Source: Opitutales bacterium
Lineage (GTDB): Bacteria; Verrucomicrobiota; Verrucomicrobiia; Opitutales; JABSRG01
Assembly (NCBI GenBank): GCA_028280845.1
Contig: JANQKZ010000052.1
Coordinates: 1-32,857 of the forward strand
Reading direction: 5' to 3'
DNA length: 32,857 bases
Position 1 is the stretch's first letter. Each line of letters starts with the position of its first letter. Below the pieces are notes generated by a model. That model ran no database searches. It was not told the origin of the DNA and was given only the letters and a program-made list of their open reading frames with translations. Both the position numbers and the translations under genes were made by a program. Shown here piece after piece: positions 1 through 15,000 of the stretch.

Positions 1-3000
1 ACCCCGGTATTAGCCGTGACTCCGTCCAAGGTGGTGCTCGGAATCGGGGTGGTAGTAGAATCCAGATTGGAGCGTTGAACGGTTCCCGCCACACTGCCGA
101 GGGTGATTCCATCGGTCTCGTAAAGGTATAGGTTTGATCCCGCAAGCGCGGCAAGGGTCGTGACCTCGATATCCAAGGGATTGCCAGCGGTTCCAATATC
201 GGCGACAGCCTCAAGGCGAAGCTCATTGGCAAATACATTCACGGTCCGACCGGAATTGGTGGCAAACCCGGTTCCATCGATTCCCACCGTATCCGACTGT
301 GCATCGAGAATGCTTCCTCCGGATACCAGGCTGATCGTTCCTGCTCCGGCATTGATGATACCGACAGTTAGATCGCTTCCCGACTCCAGACGGACATTTC
401 CGCCGTTGCTTACAAGGGAAGCTCCCGGGTCCTGAACAATGTTCCCATCCGTGGCGTAGAGATACAGAGTCCCGCCGGGCGCAGGAGAGCTGGTAACATC
501 TGCATTGACAGCGACATCGTCGGTAGCCCGAAGCGAGATATTGCCCGAACTGGTACTGTCTATCGTGGCGTCCACGGTCAGATCATTACTGGTTCCCTTG
601 GCCGCGAGAATAATATCGGTACCGGCGCTCACCGCTTGGGAAATCGTCATGGCTCCAGCCAGGGTCTCGGCCTTGATCACACCCGTCGTCGCCGTCAATC
701 CATCCAGGGTGGTGGCACCGGTTATGGTGGTTGTGCCGGAAGGATCAGTATTCACCGCTTCCACCGAGTATGTGGTGGATCCCACAGTTACTCCATCGGA
801 TTCCAGAATATAGATATTTCCGCCGGCGGACGCAGCCAGCGTGGTGACATCCGTATCAACCGGGTTGCCCGCAGCACCCAAATCAGTCCCTGCTTCGAGA
901 CGGGTCGTCCCGGCCACGATGTTGGCGACTCGGGCACTCCCCGTTTCCACGGTAAATCCATTGGCGTCCGTTCCGGAAACCGTATCACCCTGGGCATCCG
1001 TGATGGTCGTGGTAGCCAGGACGGCTACGTTTCCGGTTGATGCATTCAGCACACCCAGAGTTGCGGCCTCACCGGATGCGAGCAGGATATCGCCACCCCC
1101 CGTCGTCACGGAGGCTGAGCCATCCATCGTTAATGTTCCGGCGGTGCTGGCATCGGCATCGGAGGCCACGTAAACCGTTCCCGCTCCAGTGGTGGAAATC
1201 ACACTCTCTGCCGTAGTCATCAGCAGGTCGTTGTCGGCCTCGACGGAGATGTGGCCTGTTCCAGAAGTAACGCCCGCGGCGATCGTGATATCACTTTGAC
1301 TCCGCAGCAAGATGTTACCTGTTGTATCAGCAGTGATCGCGGTGGCGTTATCCGTGGTCGTGCCATCGTTCAAGATAATGGACCCTGCGGTTGTATTCAG
1401 AAAGATGTTACCGCCATTAGTCGTAACCACATCACTTTGGTTAATGGTCACATCACTGGTGGAGGCATCCGCAGCAACAGTAGTAATAATGACGCTCACC
1501 TCGTCTACGGTGAGACCGTTGGCGCCGGTCGTATCCAGTTCGTCGATAAAGATATCATCACTGCCGGCGACCGCAGTCAGGGTCGTGATATCGGTATCTA
1601 AAGCATTAATGGTGGTGCCATCATGCCCAATACCTCCATCGGTGCCGGCAGCCTGGAGGATGACTCCGGTAGCGGTGATGTCATTATTAGAATCTCCTGC
1701 ATCCAGGATGTCACCCGTGCCCGAAACGATCCCTGCGTTTCCGGTTGCGCTAAGTCCGGTTAACGTGATGTCTCCATTTGCCGCAAATTGAATGTCGCCC
1801 CCGGCGGTGGTCGTTGCCCCATCCGTCACCGTGATCGTGGAACCGGTAGATTCGATCGAAACATCTCCAATTCCGCCGGTGCTGATTACACCTGCCGTCT
1901 GGGTAACAGCCTGGGCGCCGACGAGGGTGATGTTTCCGGTTCCGCTAGTCACCCCGGAATTGATGGCCAGGGTATCAGCGCTGTTTACGTGAATTTCAGA
2001 TCCATTGGCGTTGATAGCTTCGCCGGCGTTGGTGGTCGTACCATCGTTCAGGATGATGCTGCCCGCCACGGTTGAGAGGGCTATATCTCCACCGTTCGTG
2101 GTGACTAAATCACTTTGGGCCACGACGGCATCCACACTGATCGTTCCATCAGCAGCCACCCGGCTGAGGGTAGCTGAGGTTTCGTCGACGGTGACCCCGT
2201 CCTGCTCGGATATAAAGATCCCGTCTGACCCGGAGGTCGCAGAGAGGGTGGTGGCAAAGACCTCGAGGGCATTCACCGTTCCATTGCTGCCGATGCCTCC
2301 GGCCGTTCCGTTAGCCTGGAGAATGACATCCAGACCGCCCGTAACATCAGTGAGGAAGTCACCTCCATCCAGGATGTCTCCCGTGTTCGAAATAACCAGG
2401 GTGTCCTCGTTTGAGGCGATCCGAGACACGGTAACATCTCCGTTGGCCTGAACTCGCACATCGCCACCAAGCAGAGATTCGATTACAGAGCCGTCGGTGC
2501 CCGAGTCGGTCTGAATCACGGCGCCCGCACTGGACTCTACAATGATGTCCGCGCTGGTGGTTTGAATGTCCGCGGCAGCGGCCTGGGTAAAGTCATTTAC
2601 CGTGAGGAGGGTGATGTTACCAGCGGTTCCAGCATCAATGTTTGCGTTCACGCCCAGGGTGTCGGCACTGCTGATATAGATATGTCCGCCTCCGGCGCTG
2701 ATAGCATTACCAGCGTTGATAGTCGTTCCATCATTGAGGACAATACCTCCACTGGTGGTGGTGAGGGAAATGGTCCCTGCATTGGCGGTGGTCAAATCAC
2801 TCTGTGCCACAGCCGCGTCGTCGGAAGTGCTGGCATCGGCCGCCACCCGGGTGATTACTGTGCTGACCTCACCAACGGTTATCCCATTACCACCAGTGGT
2901 ATCCCGCTCATCGAAGAACATGCCGTCGCTGTCGGCTGCAGCGGTCAGGGTGGTGGCATCGGTTTCGAGGGCATTTACCGTGCCATTACTTCCGATTCCA

Positions 3001-6000
3001 CCTCCGGCGGCGGTGGCCTGCAGGGTAGCTCCAACTGCCTGAATATCATCATTCGTATCCCCTGCGTCGAGAATGTCGCCAGTCGTGGAGGTCACCAGAA
3101 CATTACCAGAGGCATTCAATCCGGTCAAAGTCACATCTCCATTGGCTTCGAAAAGAATATCTCCGCCAGCCGTTGTGGTGGCGCCATCGGTCACAGTAAT
3201 ACTGGAGGCGGTCGAGCTGAGCACGATATCTCCATTACCTCCGGTGCTGATCGCCCCGGCCGTCTGGGTCACGGCGCTGGCCCCCACCAGGGTAATATTC
3301 CCGGTTCCACTGGCTATACCAGAGTGGATGGCCAGCGTGTCGGCGCTGTTGATATAAATTTCAGATCCAGCCGCATTCACCGCTTCATTGGCTCCCGTAA
3401 CAGTTCCGGCATTCAGGATGATACCGCCAGCCACGGTCGTGAGGGAAATGTCTCCACCACTTGCGGTCACCAGGTCACTTTGTTGGACCGTGGCATCATC
3501 GGAGGTGGTGCTATCCAGAGCAACCCGGGTCATTGTGATGCTCACATCATCCACGGTGATCCCATTCGCTTCCGAAACAAAGATTCCGTTGCTTTCAGCG
3601 TTGGCCGCCAGGGTATCGACCGAAATATCAATGGCGTCCACCGTGCCATCGTTTCCGATTCCACCACCCGTTCCGCCAGCCTGCAGAAGTAAGTTCGTGG
3701 TCACGATATCCGTTGCAAAATCACCAGCATCGAGAATTTGGCCTGCCGTAGAATTCACGATCACTCCGCCGGGTGCGCTCAGGTTAGACAGGGTGATATC
3801 GCCGTTGGCGGATACTCGGATATCGCCTGAAGTTCCAGTCAGGATAGACGTGTCGTCCGTTCCACTGTCACTCATGGTGATAGCCCCAGCGGTGGATTCC
3901 ACGATAATGTCAGCGGTGGAAGTGGCCACATCACCGAGCACCCCAAAAGTCATATTATTGGTAGATTGCAAATTAATATGAGACCCCCCCGAGACTACGC
4001 TGGAATTTACATTCAAGGTGTCCCCTGCTGAGATAAAGATGGGGCCATCGCCTGCAGCAGTTACGGCAAACAGGGCATTATTCAGGGTCCCATCATTCAG
4101 GGTAATGGCATTTGTTGCCTCCAGACTGATCGCACCGGCATTGGCCGTGGTCAGATCACTGCGGCTACCCGTAGAGGTGCCCGAAGTCGTGCCATCCGTA
4201 ATCACATTGTTCACGGATACGCTGACATCGGTCACGGTGACGCCGGCCGCACTCGTGTCGGAAATGAACATTCCACCGGAATCGGTTACCGCAGCCAAAT
4301 TTGAAACATTGGTAGTGATTCGGGAGGCACCCGTTCCAATCCCAGCTCCACCGGACGCAGCATTAAAAATGACTCCAGATCCTGTGGCGTCGGTGGCTGT
4401 ATCCCCCGCATTGGTGATACTACCAGTTGAGGCGTTCACCAGAATACTCCCGGTTGAGGCATCTAATCCGGTCACATCTACGCTGGTGCCATTATACAGA
4501 ATATCGCCCCCTGCAGTGATACCTGATGCACCATCCGCCATATCAATGGCCCCGGTGGCATCGACCTGGATCGTTCCTGTCCCTGAGGCCACCACGATAG
4601 CCGCTTCGGAAGTGCCCTGGTTAATATCTCCTCCGGCGAGGGCATGGATGCTGCCGTCCGTCGTACCAACCGCTGCGTTGACATCCAATTGACCTGTAGC
4701 GTCGAGGCGAATATTTCCTCCAGCTGTAGCAGCCACGGCAGCTCCATCATCCGTCGCTGTTCCGTCGTTCAGGATGATACCATTGGCAGAAGTGATCACG
4801 ATGTTACCCCCATCTGAGACCCGCACATCGCTCTGGGTTCCCTCGGTATCATTCGTGGAAGCAATGTTGGCCGCGAGGCTGTTCACTGTCACGGTGACAT
4901 CATCCACGGTGACACCATTCGCGCCTGCATCGGTTTCATTGATAAAAAATCCTCCCGATCCGGCCCGACCACTCAGGGTCGTGACATTGGTATCGATCGC
5001 GTTGGCCCCGGTGCCTACCCCGCTGGTCGCAGCACGGCCATCGATGATGACTCCACCCCCAACCACATCCGTGTGGGCATCGCCCCCGTCGATGACGTTG
5101 CCACCAGTAGCCACGACCGCCACGTTACCGGTTCCCGCATTGAGGCCGCCCAGGGTGACGTCGGTAGCGGCACGGTAGAGAAGATTACCGGATGTAGTAG
5201 AGCTCAGGGCTCCATCAGCCATGGTGATATCAGCAGAAGTAGAGACTACCCGAATCGTTCCTCCCGTGGTGGTGACATCCGCCGTAGCGGTAGCCTGATC
5301 CAAGGTCGTATCTGCAATCAGATTAATGTTTCCGGAGCCTGAGGTCACACCAGTGTTAATCGTGAGACTTGTTCCGGCATTCACCCGGATGTTTCCTGCA
5401 CCATTCGCATTGATGGCCTCCCCGGCATTGGTCACCGTGCCGTCATTCAGGGTAATGGATCCCGTGGCCGCGAGGGAGATGTTTCCACCTGAGGCAGTAA
5501 CCAGGTCGCTGCGTGGTCCCTCGGTCAGGGTAGAGGTGGCCAGGGAAGAATCGACTTCGGTTCCCGAGACGATGACGTCATCGATCGCAACATTGGTCCC
5601 CTCACTAAAGAACATGCCACCCGCCCCGGCAGAGGCCGCCAGGCGGTCTACATCGATTTCTAAGACATCTACGGTTCCGTCGTTTCCTATACCGTCTCCG
5701 GCTTCAAAATATCCGTAGCGGGCCACAACATTGGTGTCCGTATTCCCGGCATCCGTAATATCGCCAGTGGTTGTTGTGACCGAAACATCGCCACCCCCGG
5801 CATTCAGACCGGCAAGGACAACTCCGTTTCCAGCTACATACAAAATATCATCCGTGGCCGCACCAGCGGTGGTCGTCGTGGCCCCATCGGTCATAATGAT
5901 GGCGCCTGCTCCATCCATGTCGGCATCTGCGCGAACGATAATGGATCCTGCCGTAGAGTTGGATAGATCCCCTGCAGCAGCCTGGGTTACATCGGTATTC

Positions 6001-9000
6001 GCTTCAATCGTCAGGTTCCCATCAGTCAGGGTGACCCCCGAATTTACATCCACACCGGCGCTACTTCCTATATAAGCACTTCCGGTTCCACCCACAGCAA
6101 TGGACGAGCCATCGGCGGTGCTTCCATCAGCCAGGGTGACTTGACCGGTTGAGTCTATAGACAGGTTATTCGTGACCGAGGTATCTCCAATCGAAAGGGT
6201 GCCACCGGTAGTAATCGTGAGATCATTCGTCGCGGTGGGCGCATTTCCTCCCACGGTATCAACAACCAGGTTGTCGACGTCATTCAGGGTGACGTCGGCC
6301 CCATTAAAGGTAAGGGCTGACCCGTCATCATCATCGTCAAAGTCGTTATTGGCCTCCAGCAGGGTAATGTTACCGGCACCGCTGTTGGCATTGAGAAGGG
6401 TCGACCCACTAATCGTGATGGTACCGATCTGGGTAATGTTTCCGCCGGAATTGAGGACCACATCACCGGTAGCCGTGGAAGCACTGATCTGGGTGGCCGA
6501 ATCCTCTGTGATGGTCACATCATTGGAATTAAAGGCCAGAGTGCCGAAATTGGTTGTATCCCCACCGTTATCTCCCAGGAGGATATCATCGGTGCTGGTA
6601 TTGCCCACGCTCAGTTGGGCCAACCCGGTAACCACAATCTCGGTCGTAGACGAATCGGTGATCGCCCCACCCGAATTGAGAACCAGGTTATTGTTGATGT
6701 CGTTCGTTCCGGCAAATTCCGTGCCTGAGTCTTCGGTAATGGTCACATCATTGGCATCCACCGTCAGGGTGCCAAAGTTGATGGTATCAGTTCCATCATC
6801 CCCAAGCGTAATGGCCTGGGTGGTATCATCTCCCACTGCCAGGTCGGCATTGCCGCCCACATTCAAGGTAGTTCCGACGGAATCGGTGATCGCCCCGCCT
6901 GAGATGAGGTCCAGGTCGGTCGTCACCGTGCTGGCTTCGGCAAACTCGGTGGCGGAATCCTCGGTAATAAGCACATTGTTACCGTCTACTGTCAGGGTGC
7001 CAAAGTGGGTCGTATCCGTCACGTCATCACCAAGAGTAACATCATCTACAGTATTATCGCCTACCGTTAGAGCAGCATTACCCATGACGTCCAGGGTCGT
7101 TCCCACGGCATCGGTAATCGCTCCGCCTGACACGAGGACCAGGTTATTGTTGATGTCATTGGTTCCGCTAAACTCAGTCGCAGAGTCCTCGGTAATGGTC
7201 ACATCATTGGCGTCCACCGTCAGGGTGCCAAAGTTGATGGTGTCAGTCACATCATCCCCAAGGGTGATGGCCTGGGTCGTATCATCGCCGACAGCGAAGT
7301 CAGCATTGCCGCCGACTGCCAAAGTCGTTCCTACGGAATCGGTGATGGCTCCTCCTGAATTCAAATCCAGGACGGTGGTGACCGTGCTGGATCCGGCAAA
7401 TTCGGTAGCGGAGTCTTCAGTGATGGTCACATTATCACCATCAACCGTTAAAGTACCGAAGTTGGTCGTATCTCCGCCGTCATCTCCAAGGATAATATCA
7501 GCATTCGTGGTAGAATTAAAACTTGCATTTCCACTAATGGCAAAAGTCGTAGAAGCTGCATCGGTGATAGATCCAGCCGATTGGAGGGCCACACTGGTAG
7601 CATTATTAATACCCGCAAATACCGTTCCATCCGACTCAACAATGGAAACAGCCCCAGCATCAATTGTCAAAGTGCCAAAGGCATAGGTATCATCCAAAGT
7701 GATCGCCTCGTCGCCGGTCGTATTGAAGTCCGCGTTGCCGGTCACCGTGACAGTCGCGGTCATGTCATCCGTAATCGTTCCAGCCGTATCCAGGTCCAAG
7801 CTTGTCGCATTGCTCGTCCCGCTGAATACCGTTGCATCGGACTCCGCAATCGTTACCACACCCCCATCAAAAGTCAGACTGCCAAAGGCATAGGTATCGT
7901 CCAGGGTAATCGCCTCATCGCCGGTCGTATTGAAGTTCGCGTTGCCGGTAACCGTGACAGCAGCGGTCGTGTCATCCGTAATCGTTCCGGCGGTATCCAG
8001 ATCCAGGCTCGTCGCATTGCTCGTTCCGCTGAAGACCGTCGCATCCGACTCTGCGATCGTTACCGCACCCCCATCGAAGGTCAGGCTGCCGAAGGCGTAG
8101 GTGTCGTGCAAGGTAATCGCCTCATCGCCAGTCGTATTAAAATCAGCATTACCCGTTACTGTGACGTTGGCTGTCGTGTCATCCGTGATCGTTCCGGCCG
8201 TATCCAGATCCAAACTCGTCGCATTACTCGTTCCACTGAACACCGTCGCATCCGATTCTGCAATCGTTACCACACCCCCATCGAAGGTTAGGCTGCCAAA
8301 GGCGTAGGTGTCGTCTAGAGTGATTGCCTGGTCGGAAACCGTATTGAAATCGGCGTTGCCGGTCACCGTCACATTGGCGGTCGTATCGTCGGATATAATT
8401 CCATCGGAGTCCAGGTTCAAGCTGGTCATCGTGCTCGTTCCGCTGAACACGGTCCCATCGGACTCTACCAGTATGACCGCTCCAGCATCCAACGTCACCG
8501 AACCAAAAGCGTAGGTGTCGTCCAGGGTAATGGCTTCATCGCCGGTCGTATTAAAATCAGCATTACCCGTTACTGTGATGTTCGCTGTCGTGTCATCCGT
8601 AATCGTTCCACCTGTATCCAGGTCCAGGCTCGTCGCATTGCTCGTCCCCCTGAACACCGTCGCATCCGACTCTGCAATCGTTACCACGCCCCCATCGAAG
8701 GTCAGGCTCCCGAAGGCGTAGGTGTCGTCCAGGGTGATCGCTTCGTCTCCGGTCGTATTAAAATCAGCATTACCCGTTACTATGACGTTGGCTGTCGTGT
8801 CGTCCGTGATCGTTCCGCCTGTATCCAGGTCCAGGCTCGTCGCATTACTCGTCCCGCTGAAGACCGTCGCATCCGACTCTGCAATCGTTACCGCACCCCC
8901 ATCGAAAGTCAGACTGCCAAAGGCGTAGGTGTCATCCAGGGTGATCGCTTCGTCTCCGGTCGTATTAAAATCAGCATTACCCATTACTGTGACGTTGGCT

Positions 9001-12000
9001 GTCATGTCATCCGTGATCGTTCCGCCTGTATCCAGGTCCAGGCTCGTCGCATTGCTCGTCCCACTGAATATCGTTGCATCGGACTCCACGATTTGCACCG
9101 CACCCCCATCGAAGGTCAGACTGCCAAAGGCATACGTATCATCCAAAGTGATGCCCTCGTCACTCGTCGTATTAAAATCGGCATTGCCCGTGATCGTCAC
9201 ATTGGCCGTAGTATCGTCCGTGATCGTTCCGCCTGTATCCAGGTCCAGGCTCGTCGCATTGCTTGTTCCGCTGAAGACCGTGGCATCGGACTCCACGATC
9301 TGCACCGCGCCTGCATCGAAAGTCAGGCTCCCGAAGGCATACGTATCATCCAAGATGATATCCTGATCACTGGTCGTGTTGAAATTTGCATTTCCAGTCA
9401 CGGTGAGGTCGGCCGTACCATCATCGGTAATGGTTCCTGCAGTATCCAGGTCCAGGCTGGAAACCGAGCTGGTTCCACGGAAAACCGTGGCATCGGATTC
9501 CGCAATAGAGGTGCTCCCAGCCGTCACAGTCAGTGAACCAAAGGCAGCGGTCGTTCCATCGCCTAAGGTCACCCCGCCGGTATTGTTCGTGTTGACCGTG
9601 TTAAAGGAAGCATTGCCTATAGCCGAAACATTACCGCTATCGGTGATGTCACCACCCCCGTCTGCGGCATTTGAAGTAACCACCAGGTTGGTAGCCGCGA
9701 CGACTGTGCCGAGGTCAATGGTATCCTGATCTACCAGCGTAATGGTGTCTCCGTCTGCGCTGACTGCGCCTCCGTTGTCATCGCTATCAAAATCATTGCC
9801 CACCGAATCGAGGGTGATATCCCCGGTCGATCCGGTATTATCCGTGGTGAAGGAAGAAGATCCTGCGACCGTAATCACTCCGGTGTCCGTAATGGTGCCG
9901 CCTCCATCTGCCGCGTTGGCGATGATGATCAGGTTCCCACCGTCAGTAACAGTCCCCAGCTCGATGCTGTTGGCATCAGTTAGCTGAATGCCGCTACCGG
10001 TAGCATTCACCGTGGATTGGAAATCGTTGGATGTGTCGGTAAGGACGATCGTATTCCCCGTTGCACTCAGGGTCGTTGTCCCCGTGATGGTGACCCCGCC
10101 GGCAGCCTGGGAAATCCCGGCCGCCGTCAGGTTCAAGGTTCCCGTGCCCCCGAAAGATGCTGGCAGCTGCAGGGCCGTCGTATCGACCAGGGTCAGGTTG
10201 GCCGGGTCCTGGGTAAAGGCAATCGCCCCGGTAAAGGTGTTAGCCGAATTGGTGAGGCTGATGTCACTGTCGGTATTAAAGGTCGTGGTTCCCCCGACAT
10301 TCACCTCGGTGGTTCCGGTAATGCTACCTCCAGCTCCGGTGTTCAGAGTCAGGTTTTGCCCGATGTCGACATCGCCAAGCGTGACGCCCGCCCCATCCAC
10401 AGTGATGGCTACATTATTGAGCCCATTGTTCTGTAGCCCGAGTGCCCCGGAAATCGAATTGGTAGCGACATCCAGGGTGATGCCGTTAGTCTGCGCATTC
10501 AGGGTGGTGGCTCCAGTCAACCAGGCGGTGTTGTCCGTGATCGCATCATTTTCCGTGATTTGCACCGTGTCCCCGGTCACCGTGAGATCGCCAAAACTGT
10601 TGGAGGTGTTCGTCAGCGTGATGTCACCCGTTCCAGCGTCCAGGGTAGTGACCCCACCTGCAGAAAGCGCCCCACCCGTCTGGGCAATCCCTCCTCCAGC
10701 ATCGATGGACAGGGTCCCACTGACCGTTCCGGAAACATCAGCCGCATTCGTGCCCACGTCGATGGCCGCATTCCCGCTTCCGCCACTGACATCAGTCAAG
10801 ACAAAGGCGAGATCCGTGGTATTGTTGACCGAATTCACAACCAACCCCCCTACATCGAAGGTCAGGGAGTCACTCGTGGTGGCGGTATCGATATCCGATT
10901 GGGCGGTTAAAGACACATTGCTGTCGATGGTGAGCCCGCCGTCCGGAATGGTGATATTCTCCACAGCCCCACCTCCGCCAATCGTGACATCGCCGATGGT
11001 GCTGACAATGCCACTCGTGAGATTCACCGTGTCCGTATTCGCTCCACCCGTGACGGTCAGGGTATGCGTGGCCGAGGCGTCGATACCGGTAAGATTCACC
11101 GTGTTGGTGCCGTTTCCGGGATTGATGGTTAAACTGACCGACGGGTTAGTAAACGTGACCATTTCCCCGCCGACATCCGAATCGATGGTGGAGTCTCCCG
11201 CCGCGACCGCATTTGTCAGGCTGATGACTTCATCCGCTGCGCTGAAATCAAATACCCGGTTGGCTGCATCCAGGTTATCACTGATAGGCTCCAGGCCCGT
11301 ATAGTTGATGGTGACATTGTTCGTCCCCGCCGTCGTATCCCGGTCGATGACGATACTTCCATCGGTATTGTTAATAAAGGTATAGGTTGTGGAATCCACC
11401 GTCAGGGTATCGGGAATTTCAATCGAATCGCCTGCCGTTTCGCCCCCGGAACCGCCGTTAAAGGTGATATTCGACAGGTTGGTGACATCCTGAACCGAGA
11501 AAATATCATCGCCTGCTCCCGCATTGATAACCCCGGTAAAGGTAGACCCGGTGCTCTGAGTAAAGAGATCATCTGCATTTCCACCGGTCAGGGTATTGAC
11601 ATTGGAAAAGTTGATTAAATCCAGGCTCAAGCCGGTCGTGTAGGCACTGTAATCGAAGGAAGCGCCCCCGGCTCCACCATCCAGGGTCCCCGACAAATTG
11701 ACTCCATCACCAAAGATGAAGGTATCGGTCTGCGTGGCCCCGCCTACGATGTTTTCGATAGAGCTGAAAGTGTAGGCTCCAGAACCCCAGTTACCTGCGT
11801 CATTGGAAGTGATATTCACCGTGAGACCCAGATCAGGGAGTTCCAGGGTATCCGTTCCGGTTCCACCCCCGTAAGCCTCAAACCCGGTGAAATCGATCAG
11901 GTTCCCGACCCCGGTTTCAGTGAGCGTTCCGTCGGTGTTGTTACTCAGGGTAAAGGTGTTGTTGACGGTGTCACCGGATAGGCTATCGGTGGTAGCCGTC

Positions 12001-15000
12001 CCTGCGTTGATGGTTTCTATACTGGTAAAGCCTCCTGAGATCCCGGTCGCGGTTCCACTTCCTACCCCGGTCACCACCACGGTGCTCACGGTGTTATCCA
12101 GTGTCAGGGTGTCGGTCCCGGTGTCCCCGGCGATGCTTTCAAAAGACGTGAAGGGGATCAGATCAGCAGTCCCTGAAGCTGTGCCGTTCAAGACAAAGTC
12201 ACTCCCAGTCCCGGTCGCGGTGAGCGTATCCGAATTGCCCGAACCGGTCAGTCCTTCAATGTTACTGATCGTGTCCAGGTCCAGGTTTACCCCCGAGGCG
12301 GCCCCCGCAAAGGTCATGCTGTCACTCGTTCCTCCGGCTCCATCGAAGGACTCAAACCCGGTAAACGAGATCAAGGTCGCTGGAACTGTGGTGGTCAGGT
12401 CCCCGTCGTTCACGTTATCCATATTGAAGACGTCGTCACTACCCGTCCCGGTCAGGCTGTCATCCGTCGCCGAACCCGCATTGACCGTTTCCACGCCGGT
12501 GAACCCGCCCGTGATGCCCGTGGCCGAACCGGCTCCTGTGCCTGAGACGGTCACCGCGTTGGTCACATCGTCGAGGATCAACGTATCGGTTCCGCCTCCA
12601 GCGTCCAAGGCATTGGCGAGCGTGCCGCCATTCAGATCAAAGCTGTCGTTGCCTCCCGCTCCAGTCAGGGTTTCAAACGAGGTGTAGGGGATCGAATCGG
12701 CATTGCCTGCTCCACTTCCGGTCACTTCAAAAGAGCTCCCGGTTCCGCTCGCGGTCAGTGTATCGGTATTCGACGAACCGGTCAGTCCTTCGATGTTGCT
12801 GATCGACCCCAGATCGAGATTTACCCCGGCGGTGGCCCCGGCAAAGGTCATGCTGTCGCTCGTTCCTCCGGCTCCATCAAAGGACTCAAAACCGGTAAAC
12901 GAGATCAGGGTGGCTGGCACCGTGGTGGTCAGGGCACCATCATTCACGGTATTCATATTGAAGATGTCATCACTGCTCGTCCCGGTCAGGCTGTCATCCG
13001 TGGCCGAACCCGCGTTGATCGTTTCAATAGAGGAAAAGCCGGTCGTCAGGTCCGTGGTGGTTCCCGCGCCAGTCCCGGTGATGACTGTGGCGTTGGTCGA
13101 ATTGCTCAAATTCAGGGTGTCATTTCCACCGCTTCCCCCTTGAAGGGATTCAACAGAAATGAAGGCGATCTCACCGCTCGCGAGGGTTCCGGCATCAGTC
13201 CCGGTCAGCACAAAGTTTTCTCCGGTATTAGACCCTACTAGGGTGTCACTCCCTCCCCCACCGGTAAAGGTCTGGGTAAAGGAATTATCGATCGCCCCTC
13301 CCCAAGTCAGCCCAGACAGATCCAATTGGCCGCCGGTTCCATCGCCCCCAAAGTTCACGATAAGGTTGCCGATATTTCCTCCTCCGGCATTCACCGAGAG
13401 GTCTCCCAGATCCACATTCCCCTGGGCGGTGAGATTCAGCGCGGCTGGATCGGCCAACGATCCGCTTTCCTGCAACTCAAGTCCAGGCGTTCCGGAAAAA
13501 GTGATATTCTGGCCGGACAGGGTGAGGGAACCCGAGTTCGTTCCGTCATCCAGGTCGATACTGGCCCCGTTGATCAGGACATCCCCGGTATTGTCTTCAA
13601 CGGTGTCCCCATTGATGAAATCATAATCCGCCCGGAGGGTGACCGCCCCTTCCGAAGTGATCCCTGCGTTCAGATTCACATCAATCGAGGCCCTGCCTTC
13701 CAGAGATTCCGTCGTAGCGATGTCTACATTGCTGCTCAGGGTGAGGTCGCCCCCATCTGCACCGATGATCCGAGTGCCGGTGACCACGATTTGCTCCCCG
13801 CCACTCGAGTCGGTGTCGCTTTCCAAGGTGAGGTTTCCTCCGGCCGTCAGGTCACCACTCAGATCGATGGCCCCATCGCTCTCCAAGCTGACCGAAGTCG
13901 TGAAGGAAGAACTGGCCCCCGACACCGTCAAGGTGCCCGCGCCGCCCGCGTCAAAGGTGATCTCCCCCGATATCGTATCTCCTGCATCGGATACCCCTTC
14001 GATATCAATTGCTTGGCTCGAACGGATATCCAGATTGGCCGCTGTCATCGCATCCAACTCGGCGCTGGATATATTAAAGGTGCTGCTGCCATTCGCCGTG
14101 GAAGCTCCAACCCCAATGCCCCCGGTAGAATCCGTCACCGAAATGGTCCCGGTTCCCGCATCCAACGTGGTCGATCCTGTCGGCGTGATCACGACATCAG
14201 CAGCCGTGATGTTGATATTATTATTGGAGGCGTTCAGCGATCCACTGGCCCCAACCGTAAAAGCGCCTCCATCCATATCGGTATCGGCATCAATTGAGGC
14301 GAGTCCGCCCGTGGTCATGGAATCATTAATGGAAACGCCTGCGGTGGCATTCAGGGTCACGGCCCCGGCGTTTCCATCGATGCCTCCTGTGGTGGCATCC
14401 AGCGTGATCGCCCCGCCCTCTGCGGTTAATACCACTGCTGCCGGCAAGGTAATGTCATCATTTGTGTCTGCAGAATTGTTCGAGTCCCCTTCGATGGCGA
14501 TACCTCCGGCAGCGGTAACATTATCCGCGAGCACCACCCCATCTGCCCCGGATAGTTTAATGTCTCCGGTTCCGCCTGAATTGGAAAGCGCAGCGGTGGT
14601 GGTGACCGATCCCCCCGAACTGGCCAGGTCGATGACCTCGGAGCCGGAAACGGTCCCGAAGGACACATCCCCAGTGGAAGTAATCCCGATTTCTCCTCCC
14701 GAGGAGACATTCACGGTTCCGCTGACGGATACATTCAGATTGGAGGCGTCGGTGCCCACATCTCCGGTTCCGCCGGTGGTGTTCAGATCCAGGTTGCCGA
14801 AACTGGCCAGGGTGCCGCTTCCGCTGATTCCAGTGGACCCATCCGCGTTGATGGTCAGGTTTTCCGCATCCGACCCACTGCCGGTGGTCACCGCGGCATT
14901 AAAGGTCGCATCCCCGGTCACATTCATTACCACGTCAGAACCAAAGGTGGCCGCACTGGTGGAGGAATCCAGGTCCCCACCGACCGTCAGGGTTGTGGTC

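Noticed and set aside
7681-9543. CRISPR array
   Set aside because: The repeats are 207 bp, contiguous and translated in frame, with no short-repeat/unique-spacer pattern and no cas genes.
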